DNA from: Paraburkholderia phosphatilytica
GTDB taxonomy: Bacteria > Pseudomonadota > Gammaproteobacteria > Burkholderiales > Burkholderiaceae
Length of the DNA: 64,000 nt
Direction: 5' to 3'
Assembly: GCF_003443895.1 (NCBI RefSeq)
Contig: NZ_QQOA01000003.1
Span: 186,001-250,000 of the forward strand
Shown piece by piece: positions 1 through 9,201 of this stretch. Within the stretch, counting starts at the first letter, position 1, and every line of letters starts with the position of its first letter. Below the pieces are notes generated by a model that worked only from the letters and a program-made list of their open reading frames with translations, ran no database searches and was not told the DNA's origin. The translations under genes and the position numbers were made by a program.

Positions 1-1683
1 ATCGAGCAAGCTGTGTGCGAGGCGAAACAGCAGCGCATCGAACGGCGCGGGCAGCGCGACACCCGCGAGCACGACCGGCGTCACCGACACGCTCACCCAC
101 GGTATCGCGAACGCATTCGCGAGCGGGCCGATCAATGGAATCTGCGCGAACCACAGCGCGGTCAGCGGCGCGAGCGCGATCGTTACCGCGAACTGCACGC
201 GTGCGCCGCTCTCGATTCTTGAACGTATCCGGACGCCTTTGCGGCGCAGCCACGCGATGCAGGCTGTCCATCTCGATGCGCGTCGCGGAAGCCTTTCATC
301 GCGGTCGCGGTCGTCGTACGGATCGACGTCGATGTCGACGTCGTCCACCGCGCGCGAAGCGGGCCGCGAACGCGGCGCCGCCGACGACATCGCGAACGCG
401 ATCGCAGCGACCGCGCAGAACGACAGCCAGAACCCGGCCGACAGCACGGCCCACGGATCGACGACGAGCACGAGCCCCAGCGCCCACGCCAGCACCACGG
501 AAGGCGCGACGCTGCGTCCGCTGACGAACGCCAGCGCGACGACGCCGAGCATCCACAGCACACGCTGCGCGGGCACGTTGAAACCGGCGAGGCCCGCATG
601 AATCGCCGCGAACAGCACGCCAGCAAGCGCGGACACATACGGCGCCGGCATGCGCAACGGCCAGTCGCGCCCGACGAAACACGAACGCCGCCACAACGCG
701 CCGGCGAACCAGGCTGCGAGGCCCGTCACGAAACCGATATGCAACCCCGAGATCGCGACCAGATGACTCGTGCCGGTGCGGCGCATCAGTTGCCAGTCCG
801 CATCGCTGACGCCGTCCTGCGCGCCCACCGCAAGCGCCGTGACGATGCCGCGGTGCGCCGAGTCTGGCAGCGCCTTCTCGATGCGCGCGCGGACTTTCGC
901 GCGCCATCGGTCGAACCCTATGGACGGGCCCGTTGCCGAGCCGGGCAAGCGCATCGAGCTTGCCGCGTCGCTCACGTCGCCGGTTGCGCGGATGTTGCGC
1001 GCGAAGAGCGCGGCTTCGCCGTCGCGGCCGCCGAAGTTCGCGTAGCCGTGCGGCCGTTTGAGACGCACGCGCAATTGCCAGTGCTCGCCGGGCGTCAGTG
1101 AGGGAAGTGCTTGCGATGACGGTTGCGGCAAGCCGTCAGGCGCCTGTTCAGCGCCCGGTCGCACGCGCGGTTGCGACGGCAACGGCGACGCTTGCGAAAC
1201 CTTCGCCCGCGCCGCAGGCTCGCGCTCCGCCACCCACGTCAATTGCACGAGCGGCGGAAAGCGTTCGGCCGTGGGCTCCGCCGATTCCACCGCAAACAGA
1301 AAGCGCACGCCGCTCGAATCGCGCGTGGGCAATCCCTTCACGTAACCGCGCACATCGATATCGCGACCTTCGAGCGCTGCCGGCAATTCGTATGCGATGC
1401 GCGCATCCGCCCGCATCGCTGCGTAGAGAAACCCGCAGCACGACGCGGCAAGCAGAACCGCGAGCCAGCCCGCGCCGGAAACTACGCGCGAGCGCCAGAT
1501 ACCATCCAGGGAATATGCTGCTGCAAAAGAAAAACGCGCCGACGAACGCAGACACCAGCGCGCAGCACCCGCCAGTACGCCCGCCATCGCACACACGGCG
1601 AGCGGCATCCAGCCACCCGGCAACACACCTTGCTGCTGCAACCACCACACGCCCAACGCAAACCCGCCCCAGACCGCCCGCAT
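1..1683 (-). CDS. comEC: DNA internalization competence protein ComEC/Rec2 (N-terminal part, runs off the window)
   Basis: Inner-membrane channel that carries single-stranded DNA into the cytoplasm during natural transformation. The minus frame is open from an ATG at 1683 to base 1 (561 codons, no stop), so this is a 3'-truncated gene; the family is usually about 750-850 residues. A Shine-Dalgarno-like GGAGGG sits just before the ATG. The N-terminal half has hydrophobic helices and the ARNIRATG stretch of the OB-like domain. The family signature SHLVAISGLHIGF lies near residues 304-316, followed by many membrane segments. The metallo-beta-lactamase-like C-terminal part lies outside the window. 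An Asp-rich insertion (DDVDIDVDPYDDRDRD) sits in a loop near residues 442-457. It follows tatD by 66 bp in the same direction. Confidence 0.93.
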   Translation of the reverse strand, partial: MRAVWGGFALGVWWLQQQGVLPGGWMPLAVCAMAGVLAGAARWCLRSSARFSFAAAYSLDGIWRSRVVSGAGWLAVLLAASCCGFLYAAMRADARIAYELPAALEGRDIDVRGYVKGLPTRDSSGVRFLFAVESAEPTAERFPPLVQLTWVAEREPAARAKVSQASPLPSQPRVRPGAEQAPDGLPQPSSQALPSLTPGEHWQLRVRLKRPHGYANFGGRDGEAALFARNIRATGDVSDAASSMRLPGSATGPSIGFDRWRAKVRARIEKALPDSAHRGIVTALAVGAQDGVSDADWQLMRRTGTSHLVAISGLHIGFVTGLAAWFAGALWRRSCFVGRDWPLRMPAPYVSALAGVLFAAIHAGLAGFNVPAQRVLWMLGVVALAFVSGRSVAPSVVLAWALGLVLVVDPWAVLSAGFWLSFCAVAAIAFAMSSAAPRSRPASRAVDDVDIDVDPYDDRDRDERLPRRASRWTACIAWLRRKGVRIRSRIESGARVQFAVTIALAPLTALWFAQIPLIGPLANAFAIPWVSVSVTPVVLAGVALPAPFDALLFRLAHSLLD

Positions 1684-1749
1684 GCTCCCTCCGCCGCCCG
1701 CTCGCCAGATGCGGCGAACGAATGCTCAGGAATGGCCACCGCGAAACGA

Positions 1750-2538
1750 TTATGCGGACAAAAGCGCGAGCCGCGGCAGCGCTGCGTGAGCGTTAGCCGT
1801 TGTGCCTAGTGCGAGCGCTTCGGGATCGAGATTGCGCAGTTCCGCGAGGATCGCGCCGATGCGAGGCACCTGGTCCGGCGTATTGCGTTCGCGATAAAGC
1901 CACGCGGGTGAGATATCGGGTGCATCGGTTTCGACGACGATCGCATCGAGCGGCAACTGGGTCGCGAGACGGCGAATCTGCTTCGCGCGTTCGAACGTCA
2001 GATTGCCGCCGAAGCCGAGATGCATGCCGTGATCGATGAACGCCTGCGCCTGCTGGAAACTGCCGTTGAACGCATGCGCGATGCCGCGATGCACCTGGTG
2101 ACGGCGCAGGCCCTTCAACACCTGGTCCTGCGATTTGCGCACGTGGCAGATCGCCGGCAGATCGAACTCGCGGGCGAGCCGCAACTGCTCGTTGAAGAAA
2201 AACTGCTGACGCGCGTCGTCGAGCCCAACGACAAAGTAGTCGAGCCCGATCTCACCGATGCCGACGAAGCGCAGATCGTCGAGACTCGCCTCGATCTCCA
2301 TGCGCAGCGCGTCGAGATCGGCGTCCTCGGCTTGCGGCGTGAAGAGCGGATGGATGCCGAGCGCGTAGGCGCCGCCATCGAGCGAATGGGCGAGCGCGCG
2401 AACCCGCTCGAAGTTGAAGCGCGCGACGCCCGGTATCACGATCCGCGCGACGCCCGCGGCACGCGCGGACGCGGCGACCTCATCGCGGTCCGCATCGAAC
2501 TCGCCGGCATCGAGATGACAGTGCGTATCGATCCACAT
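1750..2538 (-). CDS. tatD: TatD family metal-dependent hydrolase (DNase)
   Basis: TIM-barrel metallohydrolase of 262 residues, the usual length. TatD relatives act as Mg-dependent 3'-5' DNases and can take part in DNA repair. The N-terminal metal motif is DTHCHLD (His6 and His8), followed by a Glu in the EIGLD stretch, His residues in CHVRKS and HAFNGS, and the late Asp in VETDAPD, so the metal ligands look complete. It lies between lolD (49 bp upstream) and comEC (66 bp downstream), all on the minus strand. The family is certain; the substrate in this organism is not shown by the sequence. Confidence 0.95.
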   Translation of the reverse strand: MWIDTHCHLDAGEFDADRDEVAASARAAGVARIVIPGVARFNFERVRALAHSLDGGAYALGIHPLFTPQAEDADLDALRMEIEASLDDLRFVGIGEIGLDYFVVGLDDARQQFFFNEQLRLAREFDLPAICHVRKSQDQVLKGLRRHQVHRGIAHAFNGSFQQAQAFIDHGMHLGFGGNLTFERAKQIRRLATQLPLDAIVVETDAPDISPAWLYRERNTPDQVPRIGAILAELRNLDPEALALGTTANAHAALPRLALLSA

Positions 2539-2587
2539 CGGCGCGCCTCGCCAGTCAGGTTGGCAACGAAAACAGCATGACGTGTGC

Positions 2588-3328
2588 CTAGACCGGCACC
2601 GGCGGCTCCTCGTGCAGCACGCCGTCGCGCAGACGCAGCGTACGGTCGCAGCGCGCGGCGAGATCGGGATCGTGCGTGACGATCACGAAGCTCGTATCGA
2701 GCGTCGCCGACAGTTCGAGCATCAGGTTGAACACCGTGTCCGCCGTGCCGCCGTCGAGGTTGCCGGTCGGTTCGTCGGCAAGCACGCAGGCCGGCTTCGT
2801 GACGAGCGCCCGCGCGATCGCGACACGCTGCCGCTCGCCGCCCGACAGTTCGCCCGGCCGGTGTTTCGCGCGATGCGCGAGACCGACGCGGTCGAGCGTT
2901 TCGAGCGCCGCGGCGCGCGCGGCTTCGGTCGGCATCCGGCGGATGCGCAGCGGCATCGCGACGTTGTCGAGCGCGGTGAATTCGGGCAGCAGATGATGGA
3001 ACTGATAGACGAAGCCGAGCGCGCGGTTGCGCAGATCGTTGCGCTCGCGCTCGGACAGCTTCGTGAACGGCTTGCCGAGCAGCGACACCGCGCCGGCGCT
3101 CGGTTCGTCGAGGCCGCCCAGCACGTGCAGCAGCGTGCTCTTGCCCGAGCCGGACGCACCGACGATCGCGAGCTTCTCGCCTCGCCGCACCGAAAGCTCC
3201 GCGTTGTTCAGCACCGGCACGTTGAGGCCGCCCTGCACGAATGCCTTCGAGATATGGGTGGCTTCGAGTACGAACGGATGGAGCGCGGCGGCGTCGGACA
3301 TGGCTTGCGGAGTGGAACGATCATTCAT
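2588..3328 (-). CDS. lolD: Lipoprotein-releasing system ATP-binding protein LolD
   Basis: ABC ATPase (246 residues) that powers release of outer-membrane lipoproteins from the inner membrane to the carrier LolA. Walker A is GASGSGKST, the ABC signature is [15 protein letters not shown], and Walker B with D-loop reads [10 protein letters not shown]; a Q-loop ([15 protein letters not shown]) is also visible. The start overlaps the end of lolC by 8 bp (ATGAATGA arrangement), which indicates translational coupling with its permease partner. The assignment to LolD rather than another MacB-type ATPase rests on this pairing. Confidence 0.95.
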   Translation of the reverse strand: MNDRSTPQAMSDAAALHPFVLEATHISKAFVQGGLNVPVLNNAELSVRRGEKLAIVGASGSGKSTLLHVLGGLDEPSAGAVSLLGKPFTKLSERERNDLRNRALGFVYQFHHLLPEFTALDNVAMPLRIRRMPTEAARAAALETLDRVGLAHRAKHRPGELSGGERQRVAIARALVTKPACVLADEPTGNLDGGTADTVFNLMLELSATLDTSFVIVTHDPDLAARCDRTLRLRDGVLHEEPPVPV

Positions 3329-4574
3329 AGCGCAGCGCCTCCGCCGGGCGGATCTTCGCGCCGCGCCAGCTCGGGTACAAGGTTGCGACGGCCGATAGCG
3401 CGAACGCGATCAACCCGATGCGGATCACGTCGCTCGCCACCAGCTCCGACGGCAGCTCGCTGATGAAATACACGGAAGGCGGCAGGAACTGCACGCCGAA
3501 CAGATGCTCGATCTGCGGCACGAGCCACGGAATGCTCCACGCGATCAGGCAGCCGAGCGCGACGCCGGTGGCCGTGCCGATGAAGCCGATCGTCACGCCC
3601 TGCACGACGAAGATTTTCATGATCGAGCGAGGCTGCGCGCCGAGCGTGCGCAGGATCGCGATGTCCGCCTGCTTGTTGGTCACCGTCATCACGAGCGACG
3701 ACACGAGGTTGAACGCCGCCACCGCGATGATCAGCGTGAGGATGATGAACATCATGCGCTTCTCGATCTGCACGGCTGAGAACCACGTCTTGTTCTGCTG
3801 CGTCCAGTCGCGTATGTACAGGTCTCCGGACAGCGTGCCCGCCAGCTGATGCGCGACTTCCGGCGCACGCTGCATGTCTTTCAGGCGCAGCCGCACGCCG
3901 GTCGGCGCGGGCAGGCGGAACAGCACTTCGGCGTCGTGGATGTTGATCAGTGCGAGCGTGCTGTCGTACTCGTAGTGGCCGGACTCGAAGAGCCCCACCA
4001 CGTTGAACTGCTTCAGGCGCGGCAGCATGCCGGCCGGCGTGATCGAGCCTTCCGGCGCGACGAGCGTGATGCGGTCGCCCACCTGCACGCCGAGGTTCGC
4101 GGCAAGGTCGGCGCCGAGCACGATGTTGAAGTCGCCCGGCGTCAGCGCGTTCAGGCTGCCTGCTTTCATTTCCTTGCCGATGTCGGACACCTGCGGTTCG
4201 AGCGACGGCTCGACGCCGCGCAGCGCGACGCCGCTCACCGAGTCGGCGCGTGTGAGCAGCGCCTGGGCGTCGACGTACGGCGCAGCGCCGATCACTTCCT
4301 TGTTCTGCTTCGATTCCTGCGCGGTGAGCTGCCAGTTCGGCATGGAACCCGTCGGCGAGAAGATCTCGACGTGCGCAAGCACCGACAGCATGCGGTCGCG
4401 CACTTCCTTCTGGAAGCCGTTCATCACCGACAGCACGACGATCAGCGCCGCGACGCCGAGCGCAATGCCCGACATCGACACGAGCGCGATGAAGGAAATG
4501 AAGCCATTGCCGGTCGTGCGTTTGCCGGCGCGCGTGTAGCGCCAGCCAATCTGCCATTCGTAGGGAAATTTCAA
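3321..4574 (-). CDS. lolC: Lipoprotein-releasing system transmembrane protein LolC/LolE
   Basis: Inner-membrane permease of the Lol ABC exporter, 417 residues from a TTG start at 4574. I chose this start because AAAGGA lies just upstream and the protein then begins [17 protein letters not shown], as in the family. One membrane helix is near the N terminus ([20 protein letters not shown]), followed by a large periplasmic domain and three C-terminal helices. Only one LolC/E-type gene is present here. If there is no second copy elsewhere, the transporter would be a homodimeric permease plus LolD, as described for organisms with a single LolF-type protein; that last point is inference. Confidence 0.93.
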   Translation of the reverse strand: MKFPYEWQIGWRYTRAGKRTTGNGFISFIALVSMSGIALGVAALIVVLSVMNGFQKEVRDRMLSVLAHVEIFSPTGSMPNWQLTAQESKQNKEVIGAAPYVDAQALLTRADSVSGVALRGVEPSLEPQVSDIGKEMKAGSLNALTPGDFNIVLGADLAANLGVQVGDRITLVAPEGSITPAGMLPRLKQFNVVGLFESGHYEYDSTLALINIHDAEVLFRLPAPTGVRLRLKDMQRAPEVAHQLAGTLSGDLYIRDWTQQNKTWFSAVQIEKRMMFIILTLIIAVAAFNLVSSLVMTVTNKQADIAILRTLGAQPRSIMKIFVVQGVTIGFIGTATGVALGCLIAWSIPWLVPQIEHLFGVQFLPPSVYFISELPSELVASDVIRIGLIAFALSAVATLYPSWRGAKIRPAEALRYE

Positions 4575-4833
4575 GCGAATCCTTTCTGCATTGATCTGCT
4601 GACTGCGACTGCAGGTGTCGGTCTGGCGCTTATCGTGCGATCGTCCCGTGGCGCGTGCCTGTCGCGATGATCGTTGGGCGCCCGCGCACACCGAATGGTT
4701 CCGGAAAGGCGCCTGGGCGGCCACTGCCAACCGCGTTACCACCTCTTTCGAACCGCGCGATGCGCTCCGATCAAGCGCGAAGTTTGCCACACAATGCCCT
4801 GCCGCTCCGGGAACGGGCCGGATGCCGCGAGCG

Positions 4834-4841
4834 TATACAAT
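4834..4841 (+). promoter_or_regulatory. Extended -10 element upstream of the RpfE-like gene
   Basis: TATACAAT ends one base into a possible ATG at 4840. A transcript starting about 7 bases downstream would exclude that ATG, which favours the ATG at 4870 as the real start. No convincing -35 box is visible. The rest of the 4575-4869 divergent gap (with lolC) shows nothing else I can name. Confidence 0.4.
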
Positions 4842-4869
4842 GCGGTCCATCACGCCAACGCGCAGCACC

Positions 4870-6039
4870 ATGCCCGCCAACCTGCCTCGCCGTCTGCATC
4901 TCCTTCTGCCTTTCGCGCTGCCCGCCGCAGCCGATGCATCCACCGCGCTGCACCATCTCGACAGCCCTGCGCTCGACCGGCTGGTCGCTCGCGCGACGCT
5001 CGTCGAACGCGTGATCGGTGAAGACTTCCAGCGCACGCTGCCGCACGAGCGCTGGGTCGCGCGCCAGTTCGGCGCGGTGCCGGCGCATGCGGCAACCAGC
5101 GCGGCCGCGAATGCACCTGCCGGCGCGTCATCCGCGCTGAACGGCGGCGGCGCCGACGACGAAGCGCCGCTCGCGCCGTATATGCTGCGCGCGGACGGCG
5201 GCGAGCCGGGCGACGCCGTGTGGGCCTGCGTGCAGCCGGTGCACGTGCGGATCGCGCATGACCACCTCGTGCTGATCGATCCCGCCGCGCTCGAACTCGC
5301 CGACGACGAAGCCGCCGCGCTGTTCGCCGTCGCGCGTCCGCTGATCGAGGAAATGGGCGTACGGATCGAAGCACCGCAGCCGCGCCGCTGGTATCTGTCG
5401 AGCGCGTCGCTCGGCACGCTCGCGGGCGCGTCGCCGCTGCGCGCGAGCGGCCGCAACATCGAGATCTGGCTGCCGCACGAAGCGAAGTCCGGCGAACGCT
5501 CGCGCGCGTGGATGAAGCTGCAGAACGAAGTGCAGATGGCCTGGTTCCAGCACCCGGTCAACGAGGCGCGCGAAGCGCGCGGCCTGCCCGCCGTCAACTC
5601 GATCTGGTTCCATGCGCAGGGCGCCGCGCAGCCGGTGAAGAGTCCGTTCGCGCGGGTGCTGTCCGACGCGGCCGCGACCCGCGGTCTGGCGCTTGCGGCC
5701 AGCACGCCCGCAGGCGCGCCGCCCGCGACGTTCGCCGCATTGAACCAAGCTGGCCATTCAGATGCAACGCGCGCAGATGCAACGGGCGCGACGCTCGTCG
5801 AACTCGATCCGTTCTCGGTGCCGTTCATTTCGCAGGACTGGGCAAGCTGGAATGCCGCAGCCCACGCGCTCGAACGCGACTGGTTCGCGCCCGCGCTCGA
5901 CGCGCTGCAAACAGGCAAGCTCGCGCAACTCGGCATCACGCTGTGCGGCGACACCGGCTCCGTCACGCTCGACATCACGCGCGGCGATCTGCGCAAGTTC
6001 TGGCGGCGGCGGATGCTCGCATCGCTGCTGATCGAATGA
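4870..6039 (+). CDS. RpfE-like conserved protein (phosphoglycerate mutase-like annotation in relatives)
   Basis: A 389-residue soluble protein with no signal peptide or membrane segment. I recognise it as the RpfE-type protein found beside recJ, prfB and lysS; a similar order occurs in the Xanthomonas rpf region. Conserved-looking stretches are RRWYLSSASLGTLAG, NIEIWLPHEAKSGERSRAW, QMAWFQHPVNEAREARGLP and the C-terminal LCGDTGSVTLDITRGDLRK. Some databases call such proteins regulatory protein RpfE or phosphoglycerate mutase, but I see no mutase active-site motif, so no enzymatic role is claimed. The ATG at 4870 is preferred over 4840 because a -10 box overlaps the latter. Confidence 0.75.
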   Translation: MPANLPRRLHLLLPFALPAAADASTALHHLDSPALDRLVARATLVERVIGEDFQRTLPHERWVARQFGAVPAHAATSAAANAPAGASSALNGGGADDEAPLAPYMLRADGGEPGDAVWACVQPVHVRIAHDHLVLIDPAALELADDEAAALFAVARPLIEEMGVRIEAPQPRRWYLSSASLGTLAGASPLRASGRNIEIWLPHEAKSGERSRAWMKLQNEVQMAWFQHPVNEAREARGLPAVNSIWFHAQGAAQPVKSPFARVLSDAAATRGLALAASTPAGAPPATFAALNQAGHSDATRADATGATLVELDPFSVPFISQDWASWNAAAHALERDWFAPALDALQTGKLAQLGITLCGDTGSVTLDITRGDLRKFWRRRMLASLLIE

Positions 6040-6078
6040 CGCAAATGACGCGAACGATGCAAACGATGCAAACGATGC
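6036..6078 (+). repeat. Short 9-bp tandem repeats between the RpfE-like gene and recJ
   Basis: Starting at the stop codon of the upstream gene, 9-base units follow head to tail: ATGACGCAA, ATGACGCGA, then ACGATGCAA twice and a partial fifth unit (ACGATGC). The last three units are almost identical. Such microsatellite-like tracts change length by slippage. This one lies in the recJ leader. Confidence 0.7.
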
Positions 6079-6121
6079 GCGCGCACTCCATGAACACCCT
6101 TCCGCTTTCCGGCCTGACCGC

Positions 6122-7837
6122 ATGACCCGAATCGTTACGCGCCCCGCCTCTCCCGCCGACGCCGAAGCGCTGGTCCGCCACGGCCTGCATCCGGTGCTCG
6201 CGCGCCTCTATGCATCGCGCGGCGTCTGCCAGCCCGACGAGATCGAAACGGCGCTCGCGCGCCTCGTGCCGCCGGCCGGCCTGAAGGGCTGCGACGCCGC
6301 CGCCGCGCTGCTCGCCGATGCGCTCGAACAGGACCACTCGATGCTGGTCGTCGCGGACTACGACTGCGACGGCGCAACCGCCTGCGCGGTTGCCGTGCGC
6401 GGCCTCCGGATGTTCGGCGCGAAAGTCGACTACCTGGTGCCGAACCGCTTCGAGTACGGCTACGGACTCACGCCCGAGATCGTCGAGCTCGCGGCGTCCC
6501 GGCCGCTGGGCAAGCCCGACCTGCTGATCACGGTGGACAACGGCATCGCGAGCGTCGAAGGCGTCGAGGCGGCGAACGCGCTCGGCATCGACGTGCTCGT
6601 CACCGACCACCACCTGCCCGGCGACACGCTGCCGGTCGCACGCGCGATCGTCAATCCGAACCAGCCGGGCTGCACGTTCCCGAGCAAGTGCCTCGCGGGC
6701 GTCGGCGTGATGTTCTACGTGCTGCTCGCACTGCGCGCGGAACTGCGCGCGCGCGGCGCGTTCGGCGACGCGCGTCCCGAGCCGCGGCTCGACGGCCTGC
6801 TCGATCTCGTCGCGCTCGGCACCGTCGCCGACGTGGTGAAGCTCGACGGCAACAACCGCGTGCTGGTCGCGCAGGGCCTGCAGCGGATCCGCAACGGACG
6901 CATGCAGCCGGGCATCGCGGCGCTCTTTCGCGCGGCCGCCCGGGACGCGCGCGTGGCATCCGCGTTCGATCTCGGCTTCGGGCTCGGGCCGCGCCTGAAT
7001 GCCGCCGGACGGCTGTCCGACATGTCGCTCGGCATCGAATGCCTGACGACGGACGACGTCGGCCGCGCGTGGGCGCTCGCGCAGCAGCTCGACACGATGA
7101 ACCGCGAGCGGCGCGAAATCGAGGCGGGCATGCAGCAGCAGGCGCTCGCCGATCTGTCCTCGATCGACGCGACGGATCTCACGTCGCGCACCACCATCAC
7201 CCTCTTCAACGCGGCGTGGCATCAGGGCGTGATCGGGATCGTCGCGGGCCGGCTGAAGGAGAAATTCAACCGCCCGTCGTTCACGTTCGCGCCCGCCGAC
7301 GACAGCGGCGAGACCGTCAAGGGTTCGGGCCGCTCGATTCCCGGCTTCCACCTGCGCGACGCGCTCGATCTCGTATCGAAACGCGAGCCGGGCCTGATTC
7401 ACCGCTTCGGCGGCCATGCGATGGCGGCGGGCCTCACGATCAGCGCCGCGGACGTGCCGCGCTTCACCGCCGCGTTCGAAGCGGTGGGCCGCGAATGGCT
7501 GACGGAAGACACGCTCGCGCGTATCGTCGAGACCGACGGCGATCTGGAAGACGCGTACTTCACGCCGCAGTTCGTGCAGCTGATCGACGCGGCCGTGTGG
7601 GGCCAGGGCTTTCCGGCGCCGGTATTTTCGGGCGAATTCGACGTGATGTCGCAGGCGCTCGTGAAGGACAAGCACCTGAAGCTGCAGCTGATGCGCGGCC
7701 GCCAGCGCTTCAACGCGATCTGGTTCAACCACACGGACACGCTGCCCGCCCGCGCAGTGCTGGCGTATCGCCTGACGAGCGACACATGGAACGGCGTGTC
7801 GCGGGTGCAGCTGATCGTCGAGCACGCGGCGCCTTGA
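6122..7837 (+). CDS. recJ: Single-stranded-DNA-specific exonuclease RecJ
   Basis: 5'-3' single-strand DNA exonuclease (571 residues) used in recombinational repair, mismatch repair and base-excision repair. It belongs to the DHH superfamily: motif I is VVADYDCDG (Asp residues around 79-83), motif II TVDNGI (near 138-142) and motif III TDHH (161-164). The DHHA1 domain with FGGHAMAAG lies near residues 433-441, and the C-terminal OB-like region follows. Length and motif order match the family, so the enzyme should be active. No strong ribosome-binding site precedes the ATG. It is followed by prfB after 129 bp. Confidence 0.97.
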   Translation: MTRIVTRPASPADAEALVRHGLHPVLARLYASRGVCQPDEIETALARLVPPAGLKGCDAAAALLADALEQDHSMLVVADYDCDGATACAVAVRGLRMFGAKVDYLVPNRFEYGYGLTPEIVELAASRPLGKPDLLITVDNGIASVEGVEAANALGIDVLVTDHHLPGDTLPVARAIVNPNQPGCTFPSKCLAGVGVMFYVLLALRAELRARGAFGDARPEPRLDGLLDLVALGTVADVVKLDGNNRVLVAQGLQRIRNGRMQPGIAALFRAAARDARVASAFDLGFGLGPRLNAAGRLSDMSLGIECLTTDDVGRAWALAQQLDTMNRERREIEAGMQQQALADLSSIDATDLTSRTTITLFNAAWHQGVIGIVAGRLKEKFNRPSFTFAPADDSGETVKGSGRSIPGFHLRDALDLVSKREPGLIHRFGGHAMAAGLTISAADVPRFTAAFEAVGREWLTEDTLARIVETDGDLEDAYFTPQFVQLIDAAVWGQGFPAPVFSGEFDVMSQALVKDKHLKLQLMRGRQRFNAIWFNHTDTLPARAVLAYRLTSDTWNGVSRVQLIVEHAAP

Positions 7838-7928
7838 GGTGTGAGATTCCGCGCGAAATCCCGTGCAATCCACGCTGTTCCTCGGCTCCGGCCACCCCTT
7901 CCCGGCCCGGATTCGCCCCTCGATCGGC

Positions 7929-7934
7929 TATAAT
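7929..7934 (+). promoter_or_regulatory. Candidate -10 box for prfB
   Basis: TATAAT lies 32 bp before the prfB start codon, which would give a leader of roughly 25-27 bases. A good -35 hexamer is not visible at the usual distance. Confidence 0.4.
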
Positions 7935-7966
7935 TTCGTCTTTTGACGAAGCCACGAACGATCGAC

Positions 7967-9071
7967 ATGGAAGCGGAACGACTCAACGCGCTCGAAAGTA
8001 CTCTCGCGGACCTGCGCCAGCGCGCGGGCGAGCTACGGGGGTATCTTTGACTACGACGCCAAGGCAGTACGGCTGATCGAAGTCAATCGCGAACTCGAAG
8101 ACCCTGACGTCTGGAACGACTCGAAGCACGCGCAGGCGCTCGGCAAGGAAAAGAAGCTGCTCGACGGCGTCGTCGGCACGCTGAACGCGCTGGAAGCCGA
8201 TCTCCAGGACACGCAGGACCTGTTCGAGATGGCGCGCGAGGAAAACGACGACGACACCTTCGTCGCGTGCGAGGAAGACGCGGGCAAACTAGAGGCGCGC
8301 GTCGCGGACATGGAATTCCGCCGGATGTTCTCGAACCCGGCCGATCCGAACAACGCGTTCATCGACATCCAGGCGGGCGCGGGCGGCACCGAAGCGTGCG
8401 ACTGGGCGTCGATGCTGCTGCGCCAGTACCTGCGCTACTGCGAACGCAAGGGCTTCAAGACCGAAGTGCTCGAAGAGTCGGAAGGCGACGTGGCCGGCAT
8501 CAAGAGCGCGACGATCAAGGTCGAAGGCGAATACGCATACGGCTTCCTGCGCACCGAAACCGGCATTCACCGCCTCGTGCGCAAGTCGCCGTTCGATTCG
8601 TCGGGCGGCCGTCATACGTCGTTCTCGTCGGTGTTCGTGTATCCGGAAATCGACGATTCGTTCGAAGTGGAAGTCAACCCGGCGGATCTACGCATCGATA
8701 CGTTCCGCGCGTCGGGCGCCGGCGGCCAGCACATCAACAAGACCGATTCGGCGGTGCGGATCACGCACATGCCGAGCGGCATCGTCGTGCAGTGCCAGAA
8801 CGACCGCTCGCAGCACCGTAACCGCGCCGAAGCGATGGCGATGCTGAAATCGCGTCTCTACGAAGCCGAGATGCGCAAGCGCCAGTCCGAGCAGGACAAG
8901 CTCGAGTCGAGCAAGTCGGACGTGGGCTGGGGTCACCAGATCCGCTCGTACGTGCTCGACAACAGCCGCATCAAGGATCTGCGCACCAACGTCGAAATCA
9001 GCAACACGAAGAGCGTGCTCGACGGCGATCTCGACGCGTTCATCAGCGCCAGTCTCAAGCAGGGCATCTGA
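7967..9071 (+). CDS. prfB: Peptide chain release factor 2 (RF2), programmed +1 frameshift
   Basis: Release factor reading UAA and UGA, 367 residues after a +1 frameshift. Reading starts at the ATG at 7967 and reaches an in-frame TGA at 8048-8050 after 27 codons. The ribosome must slip on CTT TGA C so that decoding continues with GAC at 8049. An internal Shine-Dalgarno-like GGGGG lies three bases before the CTT, as in the canonical site. The protein then shows the RF2 stop-codon-recognition tripeptide SPF (in [11 protein letters not shown]) and the GGQ catalytic motif ([15 protein letters not shown]). Because RF2 recognises UGA, low RF2 levels favour frameshifting and the gene autoregulates. 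lysS follows, as in many proteobacteria. Confidence 0.97.
8038..8051 (+). promoter_or_regulatory. RF2 programmed frameshift signal
   Basis: GGGGTATCTTTGAC: an internal Shine-Dalgarno-like G run, the slippery CTT codon, the in-frame TGA and a following C, with the spacing of the conserved prfB recoding site. Confidence 0.93.
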
Positions 9072-9201
9072 CGCGTCGACGCGCGGCCGCCTCTCATCAC
9101 GGGCTGCCGCGCGGTTTCATACTGTCGCAAACCCAAGCACGCAGCATCACCCTGGCTTTCCCGCCGCGCATCGCTCGCGCGGCCACGACTACCGAACCAT
9201 C

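Noticed and set aside
1..524. Arg-rich plus-strand open frames at the left edge
   Set aside because: They are antisense to the comEC frame, which is continuous from 1683 to base 1.
5975..7873. 632-codon minus-strand open frame over recJ
   Set aside because: Antisense shadow of recJ.
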